From NCBI RefSeq assembly GCF_001661345.1, contig NW_017962917.1, forward strand, positions 558,001 through 622,000: a stretch of DNA of 64,000 nucleotides, given 5' to 3'. Numbering within the stretch: position 1 is the first letter of the stretch; every line of letters starts with the position of its first letter. The position numbers and the translations under genes were made by a program. The stretch is from Ascoidea rubescens DSM 1968 (Eukaryota > Ascomycota > Saccharomycetes > Ascoideales > Ascoideaceae). The notes under the pieces were generated by a model that saw only the letters and a program-made list of their open reading frames with translations, searched no databases and was not told the origin of the DNA. This document shows positions 1-10,624 of this stretch, piece by piece.

Positions 1-860
1 TCAGAGAACAAACAGCAGCAGCAGAGAAACCGACGGTTGGTGGTGATTGGCACGGAATCCAAAACGGACCACCCTCTGGCACAATGTATTTAGGACCTGG
101 ATCCCTAATCCATTTTGATTGTGCGTCGAAACGCGTTTTCTTGCCCTCTTAGATAATATTATTCTAGCAGTTGATTTTATTCTGTTGGATCTTTTCTACT
201 CAACTTCATTCATCTCTTTCTATCTTGTTACAATATTTATAATCAAAAGCTTCTGTTTAGCTTCCATTTAGCTCATATTCTTTTTTAATTCTTTTCTTTA
301 TTCTGGTTTAATTCATCTCTTATTCACCTATTTGGCTCCATATTGAACAGCTCAGTAAAGTCAGCAAACCAGTTAAAGTTGGTCCTCTTGAGTTTATTGT
401 TTGGCCAAAACTGTCACTTAAAAACTATTAAATCTAATAAATTTCCTTTTTTTTCCTTTCTCGATTTATATTCCTGCAATTAAATCCATATTATCTACAA
501 TCATATTTACAATCCTACTAATCTATTTTCATCCCTATTAAATCTTATTAAATCGTATTGAATCTCTTTCTATTATACTGCTTACCTATTAATTAATACC
601 TTACATAATCCCTTTTTTCTGCAAATTCTTTATCAATCTGGCTTATCAATTACCACTCATTTTCTCTTTTCAAATTACTCATATCTTTATGACTTCTTTT
701 AATTAATTTTTTGAAAAAAAAGTACTTTCTTGTTAATATTATTAAATCCAAATAACAAATAACAAATAACCAGTATCAAATATCTACTATTAAATATTAA
801 ATAAATAATTTACTATCATTAAATCATCAAAGTATTAGAACAAAACATTAAAAAACGAAA
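1..860. other. Upstream region of the GATA-factor gene
   Basis: AT-rich, C+T-rich non-coding stretch with no credible reading frame. It contains GATA-type sites in both orientations, for example TTATCAATCTGGCTTATCAA around 630-650, which would suit autoregulation or cross-regulation by GATA factors. Several CAAATAA repeats lie just before the start codon. The first 120 bases are less AT-rich and may belong to the promoter of a gene outside the window. Confidence 0.5.
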
Positions 861-3722
861 ATGAGTACTAAAATTACAACAAAAGATTCTTCTTTAATCT
901 TAAATTCTTTACCAAACAACTCTTTGTCAACTATTTCGACTATCCAAAATAACAATAATAATAATAGTAATAATAACAACATTGATAATATTATTACCAA
1001 CAATCATCAAAAAACTATTAATAACTCTAATAATAAAAACTTGAAATCAACTTCAACTCTTTCCTTTATTAAAGCAAACTCTTCTAACATTAAAAAAAAT
1101 AACTTTGATTTAAAAGATGTATTACAAGATGAAACTTCTTATGAAATCTATAAAATGTACTCAAGTGCAAGACATAAATTACCTGATGCAACAAGAGTAA
1201 CCAATCTAGCTTGGAGAATTAATTCTCTAAAATACTCAAAATCTTTAAAATTCTTCAATAAATTTAACTATAACTATCTAAATAATACCAATACTAATAC
1301 TAATACTAATACTCCCACTATTTCCACTACTACTAATACTAATACTAATACAAATTCAAATTTTAATAATACAAATCCTTTAATCAATAAAAGAAAAATA
1401 CTTAAACCAATTTCAAGAAAAAATAGCACTTTACAATCAAAATTTAATTACAATTTCAATAATCCCAACCCCAATAACATCAACTCAATTAATATCCCCA
1501 TCCAAAATGACCTTGAAAAAGATCAAGACCAAGTAATAGATGATTTCGATTATGTAGCCCACATTAAAAAGATCTCTCAAGAAGAGAAAAACTACCCAAT
1601 ACTAAACAGTAAAAAAAGCATATCCCTATCTTCTTCAACTACTCCAACTGATTTAAACAACACTCCCACTCATTACTCTCCCGAATCTGCCTCTTTAACT
1701 TCAAACACAACCTCAATCTTCTCCTTAAAGACAACAACTCTTCCAAATAACCAATCAAATATTAAATTTAATCACATCAATAACACTATTAACAACAACA
1801 GCAACAATCTTAACAATGATGCCAACACGAACGCCAACTCAAACTCGAAAAGCACTAACGATGTTATCACAAATACTAATTCACTATCCCCTTCTACAAT
1901 AACAAACAATATTAACAATCAAAAAATTACTAATAAAAATAGTTTTGATAATCATACTCTAAAATCTCATTCTTTTAACCAAACAAACGATCTTGATCTT
2001 GATAACTATGATCAATTTCAATTTGATTTTCCCTTTGATAATAACAATAGCAATAAAAGCTCAAATAACCCATCTAAAAACAACACTGATGAATATAATT
2101 CTAATTTCGAAAATTTATTAGATTTTTCCTCTTATTTTGCTGATAACGATATTAATAATGCTATTAGTAATTTCAATGAAAACAATAATAATCTCAATAG
2201 TAAAAACATCTCAAAAATTAATGAAATCAACGAAATTAACGAAATTAACGACGTTACAAGCTTCTTGGATTTCCCTGATAATAACGATCCAGATAACAAT
2301 TTTCTCAATAACCAAAATAATATTAAAATTAATAATAACATTGCAAATAAAAAACATAAAGCTGATTCATTTTTAGATGTCGATGAAACTGTTAAATCTT
2401 CAATATCAAACTATATCAATTCGCTAGAATTGTCTGCTGTTCAATCTGATAATAACTCAAATAATGATTCCAACTCCGGCTCCAATCCTAAAATTAATAA
2501 CAACAATAATAATATCAATACTGGAAAAAATTTCAAACTTAAAAAGGAAAATATCATCAACCATAGTCCAGTTCTTGGAATTCCAACAATAGCTAGATCA
2601 AATTCAAAGGTTTTTAATCACTCTTCTGCCTCTTCGGTAATTTCAAACGACTCATCTTCTTCTAAACAAGTTTGTTGTGCAAATTGCCAAACTAAAACAA
2701 CTCCATTATGGAGAAAAACTGCTGATGGAAAATTATTATGTAATGCTTGTGGTTTGTTCTTCAAATTACATGGAGTCGTTAGACCATTAATTTTAAAAAA
2801 CAATTTAACTCAAAAAAATAATAACAGTAGCAGCAATAGTCATTTCAATTTTTCTTCATCAAATAATCAAACTCCCATTTCAACTCCATCTTTTTCACCA
2901 CCAAATCATTTTATTAACCAGTTCACTCCACCAAGTTCTAATTCAAATATAAATATGAATATGAACATGAACATCAATAATGGAATGAATAGTTTGGGTT
3001 TAAACGGACCAATGAGTATGAACATGAATCCAATAACTATGGGTCTGAATATGAACAATAATAACAATAACAATAACAATAACAATAACAATAATAATAA
3101 TAATAATATGAGCAATATGAATCACTTTAATAATGTTAGCAATACCAATAACAATAATAACAATAACAGTAACAATACCAATAACAATAACAACAACAAT
3201 AAAAACAACAGCAACAATAATAATAACAGATTTAATAATAAAAATAATGAATTAAATTCAAACAATAATTTCAGTTATTTTGATAGAGCTGGTAAATTTG
3301 GAAGTGCAATGCAAAATACTTCTCAAATTAATCCAATGAACTATCCTCCACCAACGCCAACACAAAATAGTTTTAATAGTAGCATGAACAACTCACTGAG
3401 TAGTTTTAGTAATATGAATCCTATGGGCATGAACATGGGTATGAATATGATTAATCCAAATAACATGAATGGCATGAGTAATATAAATGTAAACAATATG
3501 AGTATGAATAGAAATTCAAATAAGTACAAGAAATCATCAAATTTACCTGATACAGATAATAATTTTATGAATTTTGATATGATGTTGTCAATGGATAATG
3601 AAAATGATATTGATAATAATAACAATAGTGATAATGCACTAAATGTTGGTGGAACAACAGAAAATCCACCATCAAGTGAAATGGTAGGAAGTGAATGGGA
3701 TTGGTTAAAATTATCAATATAA
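861..3722 (+). CDS. GAT1: GATA-type zinc-finger transcription factor, GAT1/AreA-like
   Basis: A 953-aa predicted nuclear regulator of nitrogen-responsive genes. A single GATA zinc finger of the C-x2-C-x17-C-x2-C type lies at about residues 606-645 (CANC ... [12 protein letters not shown]), followed by a basic tail. Residues about 88-128 ([16 protein letters not shown] ... NLAWRI) match the short N-terminal domain shared by fungal GATA activators such as Gln3, Gat1 and AreA. The last residues, [11 protein letters not shown], resemble the extreme C-terminus of AreA/NIT2, known from filamentous fungi as a contact for the NmrA co-repressor. Nearly everything else is Asn/Ser/Met-rich low complexity, including an Asn run encoded at about 3054-3108. 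The ATG is the first in frame. GAT1 is preferred over GLN3 because of the C-terminal motif, but the orthology is inferred. Confidence 0.85.
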   Translation: MSTKITTKDSSLILNSLPNNSLSTISTIQNNNNNNSNNNNIDNIITNNHQKTINNSNNKNLKSTSTLSFIKANSSNIKKNNFDLKDVLQDETSYEIYKMYSSARHKLPDATRVTNLAWRINSLKYSKSLKFFNKFNYNYLNNTNTNTNTNTPTISTTTNTNTNTNSNFNNTNPLINKRKILKPISRKNSTLQSKFNYNFNNPNPNNINSINIPIQNDLEKDQDQVIDDFDYVAHIKKISQEEKNYPILNSKKSISLSSSTTPTDLNNTPTHYSPESASLTSNTTSIFSLKTTTLPNNQSNIKFNHINNTINNNSNNLNNDANTNANSNSKSTNDVITNTNSLSPSTITNNINNQKITNKNSFDNHTLKSHSFNQTNDLDLDNYDQFQFDFPFDNNNSNKSSNNPSKNNTDEYNSNFENLLDFSSYFADNDINNAISNFNENNNNLNSKNISKINEINEINEINDVTSFLDFPDNNDPDNNFLNNQNNIKINNNIANKKHKADSFLDVDETVKSSISNYINSLELSAVQSDNNSNNDSNSGSNPKINNNNNNINTGKNFKLKKENIINHSPVLGIPTIARSNSKVFNHSSASSVISNDSSSSKQVCCANCQTKTTPLWRKTADGKLLCNACGLFFKLHGVVRPLILKNNLTQKNNNSSSNSHFNFSSSNNQTPISTPSFSPPNHFINQFTPPSSNSNINMNMNMNINNGMNSLGLNGPMSMNMNPITMGLNMNNNNNNNNNNNNNNNNNNMSNMNHFNNVSNTNNNNNNNSNNTNNNNNNNKNNSNNNNNRFNNKNNELNSNNNFSYFDRAGKFGSAMQNTSQINPMNYPPPTPTQNSFNSSMNNSLSSFSNMNPMGMNMGMNMINPNNMNGMSNINVNNMSMNRNSNKYKKSSNLPDTDNNFMNFDMMLSMDNENDIDNNNNSDNALNVGGTTENPPSSEMVGSEWDWLKLSI
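3054..3108 (+). repeat. AAC/AAT trinucleotide repeat coding poly-Asn
   Basis: A mixed AAC/AAT array inside the GATA-factor gene encodes about 18 Asn. Alternating codons suggest an old tract partly stabilised by synonymous changes. Confidence 0.9.
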
Positions 3723-4742
3723 TTATACATGGTAATCCAAATCAATTTTTTTTTCTGAATTCTAATCACGAATTGTTAATTATTAAATTATTTTTATGTT
3801 TTTATGTTTCATTTTTTTTTCCTATTTATGCATGTTTTTTTTTCTTGTTTTCATTATTCTATTGTTTTAAAGTATTTTAAATTGTTATTTTGGTAACCAG
3901 GTAATTCCAAGTATTTATTTTTAAGAATTTCTTATCCTTTCTTTTAGTATGTCTTTCTTTTTAAATTTTTTTAACATTATCAACGTTGATAAAATGAAGC
4001 CAATATTCCTACATTGTTATTTTTATTATTTTTATTATTTTTATTATTTTTATTTATATTTTTTTTACATTAAGTTTTTTGAATTATATTTTCAGATAAT
4101 TTTTGTTTTCACAGTTATTACTTTTGTGTATTTCTGTTCTTATTTTAATTTTAGTTTTACTTATATTTACAATCTTACAATCTCTTTTGGTTTAATTGCC
4201 TACTTTAATTTAATCCCTTCAAGTACTATTGTTGAGTAAACATTTGCTTCTTTGCTTTCACCATCTCATTTACCTATCTGTTTATATTTAATTACCTAGC
4301 TAAGAACAAAAAGCGTTAAGAGCATGAATGCTTTTTAGATCAAAACTACATACTCAAGAATTACTTAAACGTCACAGTTATATAGTTTAAATTTTTCACT
4401 AGCTAATAGATGAACTTCTACGATTTTCTGGAAAACGGAAATAGCGCGCATCCGGAGCGAGCGCCATGGATTATTCCCGCAAAAACATGGAATTAGTACG
4501 GTAGTGGAAAAGTGCGGATATATTTCAGCACGGAGATACACCCGGAAACACCTGGAAATTGTCGGATTAAAACGGATAAAACACCCAAACATCTTTGAAG
4601 GCTACCCTACCACGCACTTTTTTCAACTGGAATAATGAAAATTGGAGAAAGGTGAAATTTTGATAGAGAAGCATACCGGATTCTATATTGTCTTGTTGTT
4701 TTATTCAGTTCTTTCTTTTAGTTTATATTATACCTTATAAAA
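3723..4742. other. Intergenic region, GATA factor to EGD1
   Basis: The first 500 bases are very T-rich and look like a 3' end plus spacer; the open frame at 3949-4239 is T-run translation without features. From about 4400 to 4620 the base composition rises in GC, as expected for the EGD1 promoter. Confidence 0.5.
4581..4593 (+). promoter_or_regulatory. Rap1-like site upstream of EGD1
   Basis: ACACCCAAACATC matches 12 of 13 positions of the Rap1 consensus ACACCCRYACAYM and lies 150 bp before the EGD1 start. Rap1-type control is usual for translation-associated genes in some yeasts. Whether this species uses Rap1 there is unknown. Confidence 0.35.
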
Positions 4743-5743
4743 ATGCCTGTTGACCTTGAAAAATTAGCTAAACTTAAGAAAGCTACCAAAGTTGGTATGT
4801 ATCGATTGAGATCTTCAATTTTGTCCAATTATCTGCACTAAAGAGATCAATTTACTAACAAGCTCGTGTTTTTGTAGGGTATGTTTTTACTATATATCAC
4901 TCATGAAAAAATAAAACAATTCAATTAATTGAGTGTTTTATGTTAATCAAAATTCAAAATAACACTGTTAATTTAAAAATTGATTATTTGAAAATTATCT
5001 GAAAATAAAACCAAAAAAATTGAGTCAAAGTTATATCCTTCAACCTGCATTAAAATTGAAAATTAGTATTAAAAAAATAACAAAAACCCAGATTTAAAAT
5101 TAATTTTTTTGAAAATAATATTATTGTTTATTAGATTTAATAAATGAGAGAAAGTAAAATTTTTCGACAAGAAAAAAGATATCAGTTGATTATCATAGGA
5201 TCATTTAATTGGGTTATAGTAAATTTTGTTTTAAAAATAAAATTAAACAAGGTTTTTTCCTATTTGTATTTTGGCAATGAATTATAAATACTAATTACTC
5301 TTTATTTATTCTATAGTGGTTCTCGTCGTAAAGCTAAGAAGATTTTCAAAGATGATGCTGATGATTCTAAATTACAAACAGCTCTCCGTAAATTGAACTC
5401 TCAAACTTTAGATGGTGTTGAAGAAGTTAATTTTTTCAAAGAAGATGGTAACGTTTTACACTTCAACAGAGCTTCAGTCCAAGCATCTATTCAAAATAAT
5501 ACCTTTGCAGTTCATGGTCGTCCCCAAGAAAAACAATTAACTGATTTATTACCAAATATTTTACCTCAATTGGGTTCTGAAAATTTGGAAATTTTAAGGC
5601 AATTGGCTGAAAATATCCAAAAACAAGGTGGTTTAGGTGATGCTGCAGCAGCAGCTGGTCTTAACCCAGGCGCAGACGCTAATGACGATGATGATATTCC
5701 TAACTTAGTTGAAGGTGAAAATTTCGATAAACAAGTCGATTAG
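4743..5743 (+). CDS. EGD1: Nascent polypeptide-associated complex, beta subunit
   Basis: Beta subunit of NAC, the ribosome-bound heterodimer that shields nascent chains. The best model is join(4743..4794, 4878..4878, 5317..5743), giving 159 aa. Exon 1 encodes MPVDLEKLAKLKKATKV plus one base. Intron 1 (4795-4877) has GTATGT, TACTAAC at 4853-4859 and TAG. The middle exon is the single G at 4878. Intron 2 (4879-5316) starts GTATGT, has TACTAAT near 5289-5295 and ends TAG. The join reads KVGGSRRKAKK, the conserved ribosome-binding basic motif of beta-NAC. The NAC domain follows (about residues 30-100) with an acidic C-terminus ending LVEGENFDKQVD. A single intron 4795-5316 is out of frame. A rival single intron from the weak donor GTATCG at 4799 keeps frame and would read KVGIGSRRK. 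Confidence 0.9.
4878..4878 (+). other. EGD1: Candidate one-nucleotide exon of EGD1
   Basis: The sequence TAG-G-GTATGT at 4875-4884 puts a canonical acceptor (behind TACTAAC and a T-rich tract) one base before a canonical donor. The single G completes a glycine codon (G+G+T) of the conserved KVGGSRR motif. Mechanistically it would be spliced stepwise, like a recursive splice site that keeps one base. Confidence 0.6.
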
Positions 5744-6395
5744 ATAAAATCCAATAGTTAAATGAACTTGAAACCAATTTAAATTTTTTAATTTGTTTTT
5801 TTCTTTGTTTATTTTATATCTTTAATACAACATCATTATCAAAAAAAACTATGAAAATATGAAAATGTGAAAATCAGAAAATATAAAAATAATAATAAAA
5901 ACTAAATAATGGTTATAGTTTTAATACTAATCACAAAATAGTTGATAAATTAGAGAAATGATTGAAATGATTGAAATGATTTGTTTAGACTTTGCTTCTT
6001 TTTTTTTAACTTTTTCTTTGATTGGCTTGCTTGGTTATCTAGCTTATCGATGTACTTGATCTGTGAATAATTAGTTTTTTTAATTAAAACACTCGTTAAT
6101 AAAATTTTAATTTAGGTAATTTAAATTCAAATCTTATATTTACGTTGAAATTTCAAATTTTCTTTTGATTATAAATCTAACTGAATTAGGACCCACTGCT
6201 TTTTTGTAATACTTCTCTAGTACTTGAATTATTTGGATTCATCTTTTTTGAAAAATTTCCGCAACTTGACCCCAAAACCCAAAAAGAAATTTTATCTCAG
6301 GCAAGAAATTTTTATCTTCAGTGTCATCTTCACTTGTTGCTATCGTTTATTTTACCCACAGTCGCAGTTCAAAAACACTCATACTTCAACTTGAA
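5744..6395. other. Intergenic region, EGD1 to YVH1
   Basis: AT-rich 3' and promoter sequence. I searched it for the tyrosine-phosphatase half expected before the YVH1 zinc domain and saw no usable frame or HC-x5-R signature. Confidence 0.5.
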
Positions 6396-6887
6396 ATGAA
6401 TTCCATCGATAACTCACCAGAGAAAGAAATCACCAAAGATGGTGCTCCCCCCACCCTCAAATACAAAGTCTGCTGCAGAAGGTGTCGCCAGATACTAGCA
6501 CTATCAACACAGATATTGGAACACGAAGTGCCATCTTCAGACTCCAAACAGTCGAGGTTTGGCAAAGGCTCCAGCTCCAGAAAGAGTACCACTAACCATT
6601 CTGCGTCGTCAAACACCTGCTTCCACTACTTTCTCATCGAACCCTTGAACTGGATGAAGGACGAGCTTGTTGGCAAAGCAGAGCTTGAGGGAAAATTGTT
6701 GTGTCCCAACCGCAAGTGTCAGAACAAAATTGGGGGCTACAATTGGCATGGCTCCAGATGCTCCTGTGGAAAGTGGATTGTGCCTGCAATTCAGTTGCAA
6801 ACAGCCAAAGTTGACAAGGTCCAGATGTTCGCTCTTCCTCTTCGTTCCCAGGCCCAGATTTCTCTGGAGAACAGGCTTTTGAAATAA
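6396..6887 (+). CDS. YVH1: YVH1-type zinc-binding protein lacking the phosphatase domain
   Basis: A 163-aa protein matching only the C-terminal zinc-binding domain of Yvh1, a factor that releases Mrt4 from pre-60S ribosomes. Visible elements: CCRRC at residues 26-30, CFHYFLIEPLNWM at 75-87, CPNRKC at 103-108 and WHGSRCSCGKWIVPAIQ from 117, the hallmark Cys-rich motif. Yvh1 of S. cerevisiae is 364 aa with an N-terminal dual-specificity phosphatase; here nothing upstream encodes it. The frame continues upstream only to a GTG at 6321, so the first ATG (MNSIDNSPEKE) is taken as start. In S. cerevisiae the zinc domain alone is known to support ribosome assembly, so the protein may still work. APC15 follows on the same strand after about 157 bp. 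Confidence 0.8.
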   Translation: MNSIDNSPEKEITKDGAPPTLKYKVCCRRCRQILALSTQILEHEVPSSDSKQSRFGKGSSSRKSTTNHSASSNTCFHYFLIEPLNWMKDELVGKAELEGKLLCPNRKCQNKIGGYNWHGSRCSCGKWIVPAIQLQTAKVDKVQMFALPLRSQAQISLENRLLK

Positions 6888-6940
6888 CTCAAGAACCAAA
6901 TTCTCCAGAAACAGCTCAAGAAGCAAAGATTCCGGTACTT

Positions 6941-6946
6941 CACGTG
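6941..6946. promoter_or_regulatory. CACGTG box upstream of APC15-like gene
   Basis: The palindrome CACGTG (Cbf1/bHLH type) lies about 100 bp before the APC15-like start. The same core occurs before other genes in the window (32960, 37687, 51134, 60890). Confidence 0.3.
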
Positions 6947-7044
6947 ATCACATACTTTTCCTCTTCAGAATCAGCAAAGACAGCAAAAACAGCTTCAGTA
7001 AACCAGTTTTGCCATCTCCAAACACCAATAAACGTCTTTTCTTC

Positions 7045-8571
7045 ATGTTTCTTCCCAATCTTGTTCCAAAACATACCCAGCATCTATGGATGGATGAGGG
7101 CTCTTCTTCCAACTACAGATACTTGAGAAAAGGAAGAGACCAAGCTGATGACAGGTTGATGATATTGCAACAGCAGCACTGCTCCCAAAACAGTGCACGA
7201 AACAATCGATTGCCTCTGCAATTACAGTCTTTGCCTCAAAATGTTCCTTTTGCTCCTCCATTATCGTCGTATTCTTCTGCCCAGGTTGGTGCAATGCTTT
7301 CCAATAATCCATTATCGTTGCCAAAAACTTCCTCTTCTTCAATTTTTGACCAGGAAATTCAATCAAGAATATCTTACTTAAACTCTATCAAAACGCTTGG
7401 TTATGGCTATATAAAACCTCTAGGTATTGGAAAAACAATGCAAACTTTAATAGAGGAAAAACAGTCATCAGAACAAAATAGAAAACAAAATCAGGATATA
7501 ATGGCCACTGCTGAAGTCGTTTCCACTGATACAAATGATTTAGATGGGGCACAGGCTGAAGGTACAGCGAATAATTCTGATATTACAAATGTTTTGAATA
7601 ATACTCCAATGCTTGATGTTGGTAATGACAGACTGCAAGAGATAGATCTCGATGCTAATATATCCGACCAGGATGATTTTATCAGCAATAATAATATTAG
7701 TAATAACAGCAATATTAATGATAACAGTAATGGCGACGAAGAAGATGATGATTTTGACATTAATAATAGCAATAACATACAGAATAGTGATGATTTAGAT
7801 GAATTTCAAACTGATGAAAGTGATACTGACGATATCATTCCTCATCGACAAACTCGACAAAATAGACTAAACTACAGAGATTATGGTTTTAATTATGAAA
7901 ATTATGATTCAAATATTCATGATATAGCAACTCAGGATGATTTCATGGCTGCAGATGAAGAATATGAGACATCAAGTGATAATGAAATTTTAAATTCAAG
8001 TAATTCAAAACTTGGCTCGTTACCAACTGTTTCTCGATCAGCCTTTCCAAACACTTATTCTTCAAATCAATCATCTCATAATATGAACAATAATAACACT
8101 AATACTCCTAGTACTTCCAATACTCTTAATACTTCTAATAATAATAATAATTCTAGAAATAATAATAATGGTACAAATAATAATACTTCAAATATTATCA
8201 ATAATAATCACAATAATTATAATGCTCATAATAACAATAATTTGAATATTGATAATATTACAACTGATTCAAACACTGACTCAAACAATAATAGCAGTAA
8301 TATTATTATCAATATTGATCATATTGATCATATTGATAAGAATAATGGTCTTAATGAACATAGTACTATAAACAATACCATCAATAATACCATCAATAAT
8401 ATTAGCATTAGCTCTCTTCAAAATGAAAACAGTAGTTTTCAAAGCATTGATGAAGCCTCGACATTAAATGATGAAAATAACCCTGATTTGGTCAATGACT
8501 CCAGATATGAAAGAGCTGATCTAAGTGCTTTTCATGAGACTGAAACTGAAATGATGATTGATGATGATTAA
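7045..8571 (+). CDS. MND2: Anaphase-promoting complex subunit APC15/MND2-like
   Basis: A 508-aa protein. The N-terminus MFLPNLVPKHTQHLW resembles the start of vertebrate APC15 (short hydrophobic lead into an LW motif), and the frame upstream of this ATG only reaches a TTG, so 7045 is the chosen start. Residues about 99-138 (IFDQEIQSRISYLNSI ... GYGYIKPLGIGKTMQ) match the fungal Apc15 helix with its (W/Y)I(R/K)P-x-GI-x-KT signature. The rest is a long acidic, Asn-rich tail (many DDD/DE clusters, Asn runs at 8090-8300) ending in ETEMMIDDD, as acidic tails are typical of the family. APC15/Mnd2 controls mitotic checkpoint complex turnover and, in yeast, meiotic APC/C-Ama1. The assignment rests on two short motifs plus the acidic tail. 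Confidence 0.65.
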   Translation: MFLPNLVPKHTQHLWMDEGSSSNYRYLRKGRDQADDRLMILQQQHCSQNSARNNRLPLQLQSLPQNVPFAPPLSSYSSAQVGAMLSNNPLSLPKTSSSSIFDQEIQSRISYLNSIKTLGYGYIKPLGIGKTMQTLIEEKQSSEQNRKQNQDIMATAEVVSTDTNDLDGAQAEGTANNSDITNVLNNTPMLDVGNDRLQEIDLDANISDQDDFISNNNISNNSNINDNSNGDEEDDDFDINNSNNIQNSDDLDEFQTDESDTDDIIPHRQTRQNRLNYRDYGFNYENYDSNIHDIATQDDFMAADEEYETSSDNEILNSSNSKLGSLPTVSRSAFPNTYSSNQSSHNMNNNNTNTPSTSNTLNTSNNNNNSRNNNNGTNNNTSNIINNNHNNYNAHNNNNLNIDNITTDSNTDSNNNSSNIIINIDHIDHIDKNNGLNEHSTINNTINNTINNISISSLQNENSSFQSIDEASTLNDENNPDLVNDSRYERADLSAFHETETEMMIDDD

Positions 8572-8692
8572 AATATTCATTAAAACAACTACGGAAACTT
8601 TTTAATATGTATTTTATTGTACATTTTATTCTATATATATATAACTATATAAAGTTATACCATATTATATATTAAAGAATATATAAATTAAA

Positions 8693-10624
8693 TTATTGTT
8701 GTTTTTCATTAAGGTCATCTTTGGATAAATCTAGATTGTTAAATAAAGTCGAAGTTGGACCTGATACTCCACCATCTAATCTTATAGATGATAATAAATT
8801 TTTTAGAGCAGAGAATTGGCTTGTTAAATCACTCTCTTTTAAATTAAAGACTCCATTCTTATCTCCCTCAACCCCTGTGTTACTATCATAGTCATAATAA
8901 TGATCACTACTTGAGTCGGATTTATAATCTGATTCATCATTATAATCTTGTATATTGAGTTCTTTTTTTTGTTTCTTCAATTTGGTTGTATCGTTATTTT
9001 TTAATGATGAGGAACCTGTTAATGAACGATAAGCATCCAAATCTTTCATTGGAATTTGTAAAGCGTTTGTTAGAAAATACTCAAAAAAGTCATCTTCATC
9101 GATATCCACTTTTTCACTTCCTAAATATTCTCTTGCCTTTTCAACTTCAGTTTTAGATCTTTTATCATAATCAGAGAAAGAAGAAGAGGAAGAGGATATG
9201 GAGTTTGATGATCTCACCTCCACACCATCTAAACCAGCTCCAGTGTCATCAAAGAAATCATTTAATTTATTAAATACATTTTTTTGATTAATGTTTTCAG
9301 TCTCATTAGAATTATCAAGTATATCATCATTAGTTGATACGTCAGGATTTGAAAGGACTTTTTCAGTTATTATTTTGGAATCAATTAATTTTGATTGTAA
9401 AGGATCAGAATCAATGAAATTATTAAAATTTATAATTTGAGAATTAGATAAATTATAATCTTGGAAATCAAATTTATTTTTATCTATGAATTTATTTAAT
9501 TCTGGATATAACTGATTTGATATTATATTATCCAAACCACTTAAAAGAGCATTACCCATTTTATATTGAAGATCTATATCCTTATCATCATCAATATAAT
9601 TTTGAGAATCAGATGAAGCAGCTTTTGAATTGATGTAATATTGAAGCATATTGTAAGTTAAAGCAGAAGTTTTAAGATTAACTGGAACTAGATTTTCTTT
9701 TCGAAAGTTATTTGAAAAATTTTTAGAAACTGTATTTGTTGGTAATTTTTCTTTTATGAAGAAAACAAAAGATTTTGATACTAAATTAAATAAATTTAAA
9801 AATTCATGATTATTAATATTATTATGTGTGATTAATTTCAAATCTGTCTCATTAATTGGGTTCTTCTTTTGAAAATAATTATTATAGGTTAATAAAAAAT
9901 GGAATAAGTCTTTTTGAATTCTAACGGTGAAGGAAATTATATTTTGTAAAGCATAAACCTGATAATTATTTAATTTGGTGATAATTTTATTATTAAAATC
10001 ATTTGAAAGGTTCAATTTAAAAATAAAATTATTTAAATAGTATAAACTCTGGTTTAACGTTAAATTTTTATCCGGATTGAAATCATTGGGGATTATTTTT
10101 AAATTACCATTATTCAACCAAATTCTATTAAAAGAATTTGAGGGTTCTAACCAGATTGGAATATGATCTGCAGCTTCAATTAATAGAAAAACTCCATCAG
10201 AATCAAAAAAATTTATAAACATATCATTTTTATTATAGTTATCACTGTCAATCTTTGAGAATTCAAACAAAAGATAAGTTAATAACCATTCGTCAATTAG
10301 ATAGTCATCAAATATTAATTCAATATAAATATAATTATAAGAATGAAAAGTGGAACTTGATGTGTTGGATTTGAAATCTGTAACTAGGAAAACCTTAACC
10401 GATGAGTCGTACCATGGATAGTAATACAACCAAGATTTCAAGTAAGTGAATAAATTCTGATGAATTGTTTCCAATATCGACCTGTTCTCAGCATCTGGAA
10501 GATATGGATTAATATAGAAGAGTGTGCAGCATAGCGAGCTGGTTTCAAAGGGAAATGTGTGGTTAAGTGTCTCTGAAGGCAAGGTCCAGGGAACCTCAGG
10601 TGAAGGTCTAACCAATTCAAACAT
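8693..10624 (-). CDS. Ecdysoneless (ECD/SGT1) family protein
   Basis: A 643-aa member of the Ecdysoneless family. The N-terminal 200 residues carry the family pattern: a globular start, a region DEWLLTYLLFEFS, and the diagnostic DGVFLLIEAADHIPIWLEP followed by NRIWLNNGNLKIIP. The C-terminal third is acidic and Ser-rich (SSSSSSFSDYDKR, DIDEDDFFEYFL). In animals and fission yeast ECD proteins act in transcription and pre-mRNA splicing through U5 snRNP assembly. The gene converges on the APC15-like gene with 121 bp between stops. The start is the first ATG, and no intron is needed. Confidence 0.8.
   Translation of the reverse strand: MFELVRPSPEVPWTLPSETLNHTFPFETSSLCCTLFYINPYLPDAENRSILETIHQNLFTYLKSWLYYYPWYDSSVKVFLVTDFKSNTSSSTFHSYNYIYIELIFDDYLIDEWLLTYLLFEFSKIDSDNYNKNDMFINFFDSDGVFLLIEAADHIPIWLEPSNSFNRIWLNNGNLKIIPNDFNPDKNLTLNQSLYYLNNFIFKLNLSNDFNNKIITKLNNYQVYALQNIISFTVRIQKDLFHFLLTYNNYFQKKNPINETDLKLITHNNINNHEFLNLFNLVSKSFVFFIKEKLPTNTVSKNFSNNFRKENLVPVNLKTSALTYNMLQYYINSKAASSDSQNYIDDDKDIDLQYKMGNALLSGLDNIISNQLYPELNKFIDKNKFDFQDYNLSNSQIINFNNFIDSDPLQSKLIDSKIITEKVLSNPDVSTNDDILDNSNETENINQKNVFNKLNDFFDDTGAGLDGVEVRSSNSISSSSSSFSDYDKRSKTEVEKAREYLGSEKVDIDEDDFFEYFLTNALQIPMKDLDAYRSLTGSSSLKNNDTTKLKKQKKELNIQDYNDESDYKSDSSSDHYYDYDSNTGVEGDKNGVFNLKESDLTSQFSALKNLLSSIRLDGGVSGPTSTLFNNLDLSKDDLNEKQQ

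Noticed and set aside
3949-4239. 96-codon Phe/Tyr-rich plus-strand frame after the GATA factor
   Set aside because: Composition follows the T-rich spacer, with no domain and no promoter context.
4795-5316. Single intron in EGD1 with the strong donor
   Set aside because: It joins exon 1 and the last exon out of frame and destroys the conserved RRKAKK motif.
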